6,238 nt of DNA from Ruminococcus sp. UBA946 (lineage in GTDB: Bacteria > Bacillota > Clostridia > Oscillospirales > Ruminococcaceae). Position 1 is the stretch's first letter. Each line of letters begins with the position of its first letter. Positions 1 to 5,104 of this stretch are shown piece by piece. The stretch is taken from the NCBI GenBank assembly GCA_002293295.1, contig DBCY01000124.1, positions 9,532 through 15,769 of the forward strand, read 5' to 3'. Below the pieces are notes generated by a model, which was given only the letters and a program-made list of their open reading frames with translations, was not told where the DNA came from and searched no databases. Both the position numbers and the translations under genes were made by a program.

Positions 1-96
1 AATGCGGTGCAAAAATCACTATTTATGTGCATATTGATGATTTTCGAACACGCCCTAGTATTATATTATCCGTTTTATGAAAGGTTGCTGAAAAAT

Positions 97-585
97 ATGA
101 AGGCTATTGCCGCCGTTGACAGGAATTTCGGTATCGGGTCGGGTAACGGGCTGCTGTTTCATATACCCGATGATAAAAGGTTTTTCAGGAATAACACTTT
201 GAATAAGGTTGTTGTCATGGGCAGGAAAACCCTCCTTTCCCTTCCCGGGTCAAAGCCTTTCAAGGACCGCGCTAACATTGTCCTGACAAGAGATTTGTCA
301 TTTAACGTTCCGGGAGTGAAAATCTGCCGCAGTATTCCCGCCTTGATGGAGGAACTTAAAAATTACAACTCCGATGATGTTTATGTTGCGGGGGGAGGAG
401 AGGTTTATAAAGAGCTTCTGCAGCACTGCGATACTGCAATGGTCACAAAAATCAACGCCGAAAGGAAAGCCGATGTTTTTTTCCCCGTTATCGATAAAAT
501 ACCCGGATGGGAGCTTTCGCAGGAAAGCGAATGGCACAGCTTTGACGGCATATCCTATAAATTCTGCACATACGTGAAAAGATAA
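97..585 (+). CDS. folA: Dihydrofolate reductase
   Basis: Reduces dihydrofolate to tetrahydrofolate with NADPH in the cytoplasm, supplying one-carbon metabolism and thymidylate synthesis. The 162-residue product has the usual family length. Visible DHFR signatures are the N-terminal strand and Met20-type loop (AVDRNFGIGSGNGLLFHIPDD, residues 6-26), the acidic active-site residue Asp26 (E. coli Asp27), the NADPH-binding VVVMGRKT block (38-45), NIVLTRD, and the late glycine motif VAGGGEVY. The Pro-Trp pair found before this Asp in most DHFRs is Leu20-Phe21 here. I chose ATG 97 because homology begins there. The frame stays open to the window edge through a GTG at 7, but that extension is not DHFR-like. 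GAAAGG at 79-84 is a weak, rather distant (12 nt) Shine-Dalgarno. The stop lies 29 nt before the preferred sirtuin start, so the two are probably co-transcribed. Confidence 0.95.
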   Translation: MKAIAAVDRNFGIGSGNGLLFHIPDDKRFFRNNTLNKVVVMGRKTLLSLPGSKPFKDRANIVLTRDLSFNVPGVKICRSIPALMEELKNYNSDDVYVAGGGEVYKELLQHCDTAMVTKINAERKADVFFPVIDKIPGWELSQESEWHSFDGISYKFCTYVKR

Positions 586-601
586 TGAAAACACGCTCTG
601 A

Positions 602-608
602 GAAAGGA
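602..608 (+). promoter_or_regulatory. Ribosome binding site deciding the sirtuin start
   Basis: GAAAGGA sits 6 nt before ATG 615. The competing in-frame ATG at 585 overlaps the folA stop as TAATG and has only a weak purine stretch upstream. The ten extra residues it would add lie outside the sirtuin fold. The RBS therefore favours the start at 615, although translational coupling from 585 cannot be excluded. Confidence 0.7.
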
Positions 609-614
609 AATTGT

Positions 615-1340
615 ATGGATGAAAGATTTGTAAAGCTGAAGCAGTGGATAAACGAATCGGAAAATATTGTGTTTTTCGGCGGCGCGGGCGTTTCGACGGA
701 AAGCGGAATCCCGGATTTCAGAAGCGTTGACGGCATTTATTTCCAGACGTACAAATATCCTCCCGAAACAATTCTGAGCAGGTCATTCTATGTTGAAAAC
801 CTGAATGATTTCTATGAATTTTACCGTGATAAAATGCTCCATCTTGACGCCAAGCCTAACATCACCCATTATTCCCTTGCAAAGCTTGAACAGTCCGGCA
901 GGCTTAAAACGATTGTGACTCAGAATATTGACGGGCTTCATTTTGCCGCGGGCAGCCGCAATGTTTATGAGATTCACGGTTCGGTACACAGGAATTATTG
1001 TTTAAGGTGCGGTAAAAACCATACCGCCGAATATATTAAGAGTCTTGTCGGCCCTCCTCCCTGCCTTGACTGCGGAGGTCTTGTAAAGCCTGACGTAGTT
1101 TTATATGAGGAGGGACTGAGCAAGGATTTGATTGCGCGTTCGAAAGCTGCGATTGCCGACGCTGATATGCTAATTATCGGGGGTACTTCGCTGTCCGTTT
1201 ACCCCGCAAACAATATGGTTGATTATTATAATGGCAGCAGGCTTGTGCTGATTAACAAAGAACCCACGCATCTTGACGCGAGAGCCGATTTGCTGATACA
1301 GGACAGTATCGGAAAAACCTTTGAGGCTGTAATAGCGTAA
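615..1340 (+). CDS. cobB: NAD-dependent protein deacylase, Sir2 (sirtuin) family
   Basis: Removes acyl groups from protein lysines, consuming NAD and releasing nicotinamide and O-acyl-ADP-ribose. The 241 residues (from ATG 615) match bacterial sirtuin length. All hallmark motifs are present: the NAD-binding GAGVSTESGIPDFRS (residues 23-37), TQNID (102-106), the catalytic histidine in HGS (His121), a Zn ribbon with Cys129/Cys132 and Cys150/Cys153, PDVVLYEE (159-166), and GGTSLSVYPA (189-198). No signal peptide or membrane segment is visible, so it is cytoplasmic. The start at 615 is preferred over the stop-overlapping ATG 585. It follows folA closely and is separated from nadC by a 128-nt leader region. 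Adjacency to nadC suggests a link to NAD turnover, which is inference. The acyl preference (acetyl or longer) cannot be read from the sequence with confidence. Confidence 0.95.
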   Translation: MDERFVKLKQWINESENIVFFGGAGVSTESGIPDFRSVDGIYFQTYKYPPETILSRSFYVENLNDFYEFYRDKMLHLDAKPNITHYSLAKLEQSGRLKTIVTQNIDGLHFAAGSRNVYEIHGSVHRNYCLRCGKNHTAEYIKSLVGPPPCLDCGGLVKPDVVLYEEGLSKDLIARSKAAIADADMLIIGGTSLSVYPANNMVDYYNGSRLVLINKEPTHLDARADLLIQDSIGKTFEAVIA

Positions 1341-1413
1341 AGGATGAAAAAGGTGAGATAATACCTATAACTGAAGTTTAATATAAAAAGGAATTAAGCT
1401 TGCAGGACTAATA

Positions 1414-1466
1414 TTTCAAACAGGAGTTTTGTCCTTCAGGAAAAACACCGGAAAGGATGGTCATAA
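1414..1466 (+). promoter_or_regulatory. Leader element copy A, upstream of nadC
   Basis: A structured leader of unknown class, shared with the segment before the next gene (2355-2411). Identical blocks are TTTCAA, CAGGAGTTTTG (1421-1431) and CCGGAAAGGATGGT (1448-1461) followed by YATAA. Between the blocks is a hairpin: GTTTT (1426-1430) plus TCC (1432-1434), with G1431 bulged, pairs with GGA plus AAAAC (1439-1446) around a TTCA loop. An alternative pairing, AGGAC (1404-1408) with GTCCT (1431-1435), would exclude it. The 3' block carries the AAGGA that probably serves as the nadC Shine-Dalgarno. This could be a regulatory RNA or a copied intergenic repeat; I do not recognise the family. Confidence 0.55.
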
Positions 1467-1468
1467 TT

Positions 1469-2326
1469 TTGAAATTACCTGATTTTTATATAGACGGCAT
1501 AATAAAAACCGCTCTTTCGGAGGATATTAACTATATAGACCTCGCTTCGGACTATCTGCTTGACAGCGAAGATATTTCTTCCGCTGTTTTTATAGCGAAG
1601 GACGAAGGGATTCTCTGCGGAATCGATATAGCGCTCCGCGTGTTCACTTATGCTGACAAGGACATTATAACCGAAAAATATATTGAAGACGGTGAAAAAG
1701 TTGTTTCCGGCGATATTATCGCCGCCGTCAAAGGACGCTCCGCGTCAATACTGAAAGCGGAGAGAACTTCTTTGAATCTTGTTTCGCATATGTCGGGGAT
1801 TGCCACCGCGACATCCCGGTATGTCATGTGCTGCGAGGGGACAGGCTGCTGTGTCTGCGAAACCAGAAAAACCTTGCCGGGTCTTCGCGCCCTGCAAAAA
1901 TATGCAGTTGTTAAAGGAGGAGGTAAAAATCACCGCTACAACCTGTCTGACGCCGCTATGTTAAAGGACAACCATATTGACGCGTACGGCGGCATAACCC
2001 CTGCCGTAAAAGCGCTGCGCTCAAAGCTGGGGCATCTTTCCAAAATCGAGGTTGAGGTCCGTACTGAGGAAGAGCTGAGGGAAGCCCTGAGCTGCGGCTG
2101 CGATGTAATTATGCTGGATAATATGACTGTGGAACAGATGGCGGAATGCGTAAGAATTAACGGCGGGAAAGCTGTTCTTGAAGCCTCGGGGAATATAGGA
2201 CTTCATAATGCCGCTCAAATTGCAGGGACGGGTGTCGATATGTTTTCGGTGGGGGCCCTGACGCATTCGGTCAAAGCGTTTGATATTTCATTAAGAATAA
2301 AACAAAAGGAACGGGTACAGATGTAA
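1469..2326 (+). CDS. nadC: Quinolinate phosphoribosyltransferase (nicotinate-nucleotide pyrophosphorylase)
   Basis: Converts quinolinate and PRPP to nicotinate mononucleotide, CO2 and pyrophosphate in de novo NAD synthesis. Family blocks run in order: ALSEDINYIDL near the N-terminus, ERTSLNLVSHMSGIATAT (residues 98-115), ETRKTLPGLRALQKYAV (131-147), KGGGKNHR (149-156) with the phosphate- and quinolinate-binding basic residues, LKDNHI (165-170), VEVRTEEE, VIMLDNM, and LEASGNIG plus DMFSVGALTHS near the C-terminus. The product is 285 residues from TTG 1469, normal for NadC. ATG 1457 is in frame (289 residues), but its Shine-Dalgarno-like GGAAAGG abuts the codon, whereas AAGGA at 1453-1457 is 11 nt before the TTG. 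No nadA or nadB is present in this window, so the quinolinate source is not visible here. Five cysteines within residues 121-130 are unusual. A duplicated leader precedes the gene. Confidence 0.95.
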   Translation: MKLPDFYIDGIIKTALSEDINYIDLASDYLLDSEDISSAVFIAKDEGILCGIDIALRVFTYADKDIITEKYIEDGEKVVSGDIIAAVKGRSASILKAERTSLNLVSHMSGIATATSRYVMCCEGTGCCVCETRKTLPGLRALQKYAVVKGGGKNHRYNLSDAAMLKDNHIDAYGGITPAVKALRSKLGHLSKIEVEVRTEEELREALSCGCDVIMLDNMTVEQMAECVRINGGKAVLEASGNIGLHNAAQIAGTGVDMFSVGALTHSVKAFDISLRIKQKERVQM

Positions 2327-2354
2327 TTTAAAAATAAGAGTTTGATAACATAGT

Positions 2355-2411
2355 TTTCAAGCTCAGGAGTTTTGCCTGTCAGGGCAGAATATCCGGAAAG
2401 GATGGTTATAA
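2355..2411 (+). promoter_or_regulatory. Leader element copy B, upstream of the mutarotase-like gene
   Basis: Second copy of the element found before nadC. TTTCAA (2355-2360), CAGGAGTTTTG (2364-2374) and CCGGAAAGGATGGT (2393-2406) match copy A exactly, and YATAA follows. The intervening sequence differs and is 2 nt longer, yet still folds: TTTTGCC (2370-2376) pairs with GGCAGAA (2383-2389) over 7 bp with one G-U, around a TGTCAG loop. The top stem is GCC/GGC here and TCC/GGA in copy A, a compensatory change. The whole nadC to next-gene spacer is only 89 nt, and no convincing promoter was seen in it. Confidence 0.55.
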
Positions 2412-2415
2412 AGAA

Positions 2416-3435
2416 ATGAATGGTTATGGCGCTGAAAAAATTATGCATAAGGGAATCGAAGCGGTTGAACTCAGATATAACGGATATTATGCCGTTGTTG
2501 CCCACACAATCGGAAGCAATGTGCTTAGATTCAGGGATGAAAACAAAGGAATGGAGATTTTCCGTTACAGCGATAAAGCTACCGTCGCTGAAATAATAAA
2601 CTCCTCTGCCGTATGGGGACTTCCTACTCTTTATCTTCCCAACCGTTTTGATAAGGGAATCCTGAAAACATCGGATGCGGAATACCGTCTTCCTGTTAAT
2701 GAAGTCAGGTTTAAAAACCATATCCACGGTTTTATACACAACCGCGTATATAAAATAAAGGAGATGGGCGCCGATAAAAACCGCGCGTTCGTAACAAATG
2801 TGTTCACTTATGACGAAACTGATTACTTCTATAACTGCTTCCCAGTTAAAATGACCGTTGAAATAACCGTTGAGCTTTCAAATGAAGGCTTGCGCCATAC
2901 TGTCGAGCTGACAAACAATTCGGATAAAATGATGCCGGTTTCAGTATGTACGCACACAACCATAAACGCGCCCTTTGTTGACGGCGGACGCCAGGAGAAT
3001 ATACGCATGCAGCTGCCGTGCAGAAGAAAAATCCAGCTTAATAAAAGACGCTGGCTTCCTACCGGCAGAACCGCCAAGCTTAATTCCTGGGACAGGGAGT
3101 TCAAAACAGGAACGAAATGTCCTGTTTTGCAGGAAATCAACAATGAAATGTATACGGCGGGAGTTACTGTTTATAAGGGCAGGGATTTTCACGGCTGTAT
3201 TATGACCGATACCGAAAGCGGCAAAAAAATCTGTTATGAAACAGATGAAGATTACAAGTTCTGGCTGATTTGGAATAACGGCGGTTTTATGAATTATTTC
3301 TGCCCCGAGCCGATGACCGCTCAGATTAACGCCCCGAATCTTGATATGCCCTCTAAGGAAAGCGGCTATACCGAAATAAGACCTAAAGATAAATACAGTG
3401 TCTCCCAGAGATTTTTTACGGTTCATAATGCTTAG
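2416..3435 (+). CDS. Aldose 1-epimerase (galactose mutarotase-like) family protein
   Basis: A 339-residue cytoplasmic protein of the galactose mutarotase superfamily, whose members interconvert alpha and beta anomers of hexoses. Recognisable blocks are GLPTLYLPNRFDKG (residues 68-81), IHGF with His104, CTHTTINAPF (178-187) with His180, and YFCPEPMTAQINAPN (294-308) with Glu298. His104, His180 and Glu298 lie at spacings matching the two catalytic histidines and the glutamate base of GalM enzymes, so it is probably active. The substrate sugar is not evident, and no other sugar-catabolism gene is nearby, so galM is not assigned. ATG 2416 is the start; the AAGGA of the leader element ends 13 nt upstream, a long spacing. 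No clear intrinsic terminator follows the stop. Confidence 0.85.
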   Translation: MNGYGAEKIMHKGIEAVELRYNGYYAVVAHTIGSNVLRFRDENKGMEIFRYSDKATVAEIINSSAVWGLPTLYLPNRFDKGILKTSDAEYRLPVNEVRFKNHIHGFIHNRVYKIKEMGADKNRAFVTNVFTYDETDYFYNCFPVKMTVEITVELSNEGLRHTVELTNNSDKMMPVSVCTHTTINAPFVDGGRQENIRMQLPCRRKIQLNKRRWLPTGRTAKLNSWDREFKTGTKCPVLQEINNEMYTAGVTVYKGRDFHGCIMTDTESGKKICYETDEDYKFWLIWNNGGFMNYFCPEPMTAQINAPNLDMPSKESGYTEIRPKDKYSVSQRFFTVHNA

Positions 3436-3615
3436 AGCATATCCCGCAATCGTAAACACATAATCGGAAGACATTAAGAAAAACCGGATGTTCGGATGAG
3501 TTCCCGCAGCGTGTTCGGCATGAACATACTCTAATAATTCAGGTTTTTGTATAATATATATAAAAGGATTAGATTTTTATACAGTAATTTAGGAGGAAAA
3601 ATATTCTATATACCC
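3436..3615. other. Gene-poor spacer between the mutarotase-like gene and the infC promoter
   Basis: No coding region is supported. The left part holds a small perfect hairpin, TGTTC-GGCAT-GAACA (3512-3526), without a T-run, so it is not a convincing terminator. The right part is AT-rich, with a TATAAT at 3550-3555 lacking a good -35 box. It also carries nested inverted repeats: TGTATAA (3548-3554) with TTATACA (3577-3583), and TATAAAA (3559-3565) with TTTTATA (3575-3581). AGGAGG at 3591-3596 resembles a Shine-Dalgarno but has no suitable ATG, GTG or TTG behind it. Confidence 0.6.
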
Positions 3616-3644
3616 TTGACAAAGGCTTGGTTATAATGTATAAT
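3616..3644 (+). promoter_or_regulatory. SigA promoter of the infC-rpmI-rplT operon
   Basis: TTGACA (3616-3621), exactly 17 nt of spacer, then TATAAT (3639-3644): both hexamers are perfect consensus, as expected for a strongly expressed ribosomal operon. A second TATAAT at 3632-3637 lies too close to the -35. Transcription would start near 3650, giving a leader of about 170 nt before infC. Confidence 0.92.
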
Positions 3645-3770
3645 AAGAAATGTTTTAAATAAAGAAGAACATCCCGTTCTCACCCTGCCGTTTTAACGCG
3701 CCGGGTCAATACTTCTGAAGCTGAAGCGGTCCGGTATATTAAACCGGAAAGCGGAGTTATGTGTTTGTAT

Positions 3771-3807
3771 GGACGGGAATTTTAATTTCCGCCCATTTTT
3801 ATTTTTT
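3771..3807 (+). terminator. Intrinsic terminator in the infC leader (attenuator)
   Basis: GGACGGGAA (3771-3779) pairs with TTTCCGCCC (3786-3794), with one A-C mismatch and one G-U. It may be capped by T3780-A3785 around a TTTA loop. A T-rich tract (TTTTTATTTTTT, 3796-3807) follows. It ends just before the infC Shine-Dalgarno, so it must be bypassed for infC to be transcribed. Confidence 0.85.
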
Positions 3808-3809
3808 AT

Positions 3810-3816
3810 GGAGGTG
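3810..3816 (+). promoter_or_regulatory. Strong ribosome binding site deciding the ATA start of infC
   Basis: GGAGGTG lies 6 nt before ATA 3823, an ideal spacing. The in-frame ATG 3808 overlaps this site and ATG 3769 lies inside the terminator, so neither is a plausible start. Confidence 0.85.
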
Positions 3817-3822
3817 TTTCGA

Positions 3823-4341
3823 ATAAGCAATAAAGACGTATTAATCAACAAAGAAATCAATGCAAAAGAACTGCGGGTTATTGATTCCGACGGTACCCAG
3901 CTGGGAATTATCCCCACAGAAAAGGCGCTTTCGATTGCAGATGAAAAGGAGCTCGATTTGGTAATGATTTCTGCGGTCGCTAACCCGCCCGTATGTAAAA
4001 TCATGGACTACAGGAAATATCTTTTCGAGCAGAGCAAGCGCGAGAAGGAAGCAAAAAAGAACCAAAAGACTGTTGAAATCAAGGAAATCAGAATGTTTTC
4101 CACAATTGATACGAATGATTTCAATACGAAGGTTAACCATGCTAATAATTTTCTTAAATCTGGGGATAAAATAAAAGTTTCCGTCCGGTTCAGGAAACGG
4201 GCGATTGCTCATCCTCATCTCGGCGAGGAGCTTTTGGAAAAATTCAAGGCTGCCTGTTCCGAAGCCGGCGTTGTTGAAAAGCCTTCTAAAATGGAGGGAC
4301 GCTCGCTGATTATGATTATATCTCCGAAGGCGTCAAAATAA
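3823..4341 (+). CDS. infC: Translation initiation factor IF-3
   Basis: Binds the 30S subunit, blocks premature 50S joining and proofreads the start codon and initiator tRNA. From ATA 3823 the product is 172 residues, normal for IF-3. The N domain includes INKEINAKELRVIDSDG (residues 8-24) and the conserved PPVCKIMDYRKYLFEQ (55-70). A charged linker rich in Lys and Glu follows, and then the C domain from about residue 84 (VEIKEIRM, the KVSVRFRKR strand region, and KMEGRSLIMIISP at the end). Starts at 3769 or 3808 would add N-terminal residues encoded by the terminator or the Shine-Dalgarno. Rare start codons on infC (AUU in E. coli) are a known autoregulatory device, since IF-3 discriminates against them; ATA here fits that pattern. 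First gene of the operon with rpmI and rplT. Confidence 0.97.
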   Translation: MSNKDVLINKEINAKELRVIDSDGTQLGIIPTEKALSIADEKELDLVMISAVANPPVCKIMDYRKYLFEQSKREKEAKKNQKTVEIKEIRMFSTIDTNDFNTKVNHANNFLKSGDKIKVSVRFRKRAIAHPHLGEELLEKFKAACSEAGVVEKPSKMEGRSLIMIISPKASK

Positions 4342-4353
4342 AGTATAAATTTT

Positions 4354-4418
4354 GCATATGCGGAAATCTAGCCCTATGACTGCGCATTCCCGCATATTGC
4401 ATTAAGCCAGAGGCTTAA
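4354..4418 (+). promoter_or_regulatory. Two hairpins in the infC-rpmI spacer
   Basis: The 92-nt spacer contains ATATGCGG (4356-4363), perfectly complementary to CCGCATAT (4390-4397) around a 26-nt loop. Just after it, TTAAGCC-AGA-GGCTTAA (4402-4418) is a perfect 7-bp stem with a 3-nt loop, ending 3 nt before the rpmI Shine-Dalgarno. Neither has a T-run, so they are not terminators. They could modulate rpmI translation or guide mRNA processing; this is inference. Confidence 0.5.
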
Positions 4419-4433
4419 ATTAAGGAGGATATT

Positions 4434-4631
4434 ATGCCAAAGCAAAAAACACATTCCGGCGCGAAAAAGCGTTTTAAACTGACAAAAACAGGGAAGGTCA
4501 AATACCAGAAAACCAATAAAAGACACAGGCTTACCCAGAAGGCTACGAAAAGAAAAAGAATTGCCAGGACAGCCGACTATGCCGGTCCTTCAAACGCACC
4601 GACAATCAAACTGCTTATCCCTTATAAATAA
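4434..4631 (+). CDS. rpmI: 50S ribosomal protein L35
   Basis: A 65-residue, very basic protein, the standard L35 length, and a component of the large ribosomal subunit. The N-terminus MPKQKTHSGAKKRFKLTKTG matches the family signature (usually MPKMKTH), with Gln in place of Met at position 4. The rest is a run of Lys/Arg-rich segments ending in LLIPYK. AAGGAGG at 4422-4428 lies 5 nt before the ATG. It sits between infC and rplT as in nearly all bacteria, and is presumably co-regulated by the L20 attenuator upstream of infC. Confidence 0.97.
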   Translation: MPKQKTHSGAKKRFKLTKTGKVKYQKTNKRHRLTQKATKRKRIARTADYAGPSNAPTIKLLIPYK

Positions 4632-4640
4632 TTGATAAGC
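4613..4640 (+). promoter_or_regulatory. Hairpin spanning the rpmI stop codon
   Basis: GCTTATC (4613-4619) is perfectly complementary to GATAAGC (4634-4640) across a 14-nt loop containing the rpmI stop at 4629-4631. It lacks a T-run. It may be chance in AT-rich sequence, or may affect coupling to rplT, whose Shine-Dalgarno starts at 4663. Confidence 0.3.
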
Positions 4641-4676
4641 TGTAATTTAAAAGTATTTTAACGGAGGTAAAAGATT

Positions 4677-5030
4677 ATGGCTCGTATTAAGGGAGCTTTA
4701 GCTACTCGCAAGAGAAGAAATAAAACATTGAAGCTTGCAAAGGGATACTGGGGCGCTAAGAGCAAGCACTTCAAAATGGCTAAGGAAGCCGTTATGAAGT
4801 CAGGCAATTACGCTTATATCGGCAGACGTCTGAAAAAACGCGATTTCAGGAAACTCTGGATTACAAGAATTTCCGCCGCCTGCAAGCTGAACGGGATGAA
4901 CTATTCGACTTTCATGAACGGCATTAAGAAGGCGGGCGTTTCATTAAACAGAAAAATGCTTTCCGAAATTGCTATCAATGACGCCGCCGGTTTTTCCGCG
5001 CTCACTGAAAAGGCAAAGGCAGCTCTTTAA
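4677..5030 (+). CDS. rplT: 50S ribosomal protein L20
   Basis: A 117-residue basic protein, the typical L20 length. It binds 23S rRNA early in 50S assembly and is the known repressor of its own operon in Firmicutes, acting on the infC leader. The N-terminal extension ARIKGALATRKRRNKTLKLA and the following KGYWGAKSKHFKMAKEAV are classic L20 sequence. The globular domain includes AYIGRRLKKRDFRKLWITRI, and the NGMNYSTFMNGIKKAGVSLNRK region matches the family. GGAGGT (4663-4668) lies 8 nt before the ATG. Last gene of the translation operon, followed by a terminator. Confidence 0.98.
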   Translation: MARIKGALATRKRRNKTLKLAKGYWGAKSKHFKMAKEAVMKSGNYAYIGRRLKKRDFRKLWITRISAACKLNGMNYSTFMNGIKKAGVSLNRKMLSEIAINDAAGFSALTEKAKAAL

Positions 5031-5047
5031 TCACACTGATTAATCGG

Positions 5048-5096
5048 GTCAGAAGCAGGGATGAACTGTGTTTATCCTTATAAGCTTCTGACTTTT
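5048..5096 (+). terminator. Probable intrinsic terminator after rplT
   Basis: GTCAGAAGC (5048-5056) and GCTTCTGAC (5084-5092) form a perfect 9-bp stem. Inside, AGGGAT (5057-5062) can pair with ATCCTT (5074-5079) with one G-U, leaving ATAA bulged on the 3' side. Only four T residues follow before GCATTAT, so termination may be incomplete. Confidence 0.7.
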
Positions 5097-5104
5097 GCAT
5101 TATA

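Larger units (their letters stand above)
3651..3822 (+). promoter_or_regulatory. infC operon leader, L20-type transcription attenuator
   Basis: In Firmicutes, L20 autoregulates infC-rpmI-rplT by promoting premature termination in the infC leader. The same layout is seen here. AGAAC-ATCCC-GTTCT (3666-3680) forms an early hairpin. CCGGT (3731-3735) pairs with ACCGG (3743-3747). An intrinsic terminator lies at 3771-3807. UCCCGUUC (3672-3679) can instead pair with GGACGGGA (3771-3778) over 8 bp with one G-U, removing the terminator 5' arm and so acting as an antiterminator. CGGAAA (3745-3750) can also pair with TTTCCG (3786-3791) of the 3' arm. L20 as the ligand is inferred from the family and position; the base pairing is read from the sequence. 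Confidence 0.8.

Noticed and set aside
34..69. Promoter for folA (TTGATG with TATTAT boxes)
   Set aside because: The best hexamer pair has a 19-nt spacer and a partial -35; AT-rich sequence gives such matches easily, and an upstream operon gene cannot be excluded.
7..96. N-terminal extension of DHFR from GTG 7
   Set aside because: The 30 added residues are hydrophobic, not DHFR-like, and would make the protein longer than the family norm; ATG 97 begins exactly at homology.
298..594. Minus-strand reading frames opposite folA, nadC, the mutarotase-like gene, infC and the methyltransferase
   Set aside because: They are antisense shadows of well-supported genes, without ribosome binding sites or recognisable domains.
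1422..2419. TTG-initiated leader peptides within both leader copies (from 1429 and 2372)
   Set aside because: AGGAG lies only 2 nt before each TTG, too close for initiation, and the two peptides are not similar. The conserved bases are better explained by RNA structure.
3512..3526. Terminator for the mutarotase-like gene (TGTTC-GGCAT-GAACA hairpin)
   Set aside because: The stem is only 5 bp, lies about 75 nt after the stop and has no T-run.
3744..3753. CCGGAAAG in the infC leader as a third copy of the nadC-type leader element
   Set aside because: Only 8 bases match, the CAGGAGTTTTG block is absent, and the bases are already part of the L20 leader hairpin.
3769..3822. IF-3 extension to ATG 3769 or ATG 3808
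   Set aside because: These starts lie within the terminator or on the Shine-Dalgarno, and the encoded residues are unlike IF-3 N-termini.
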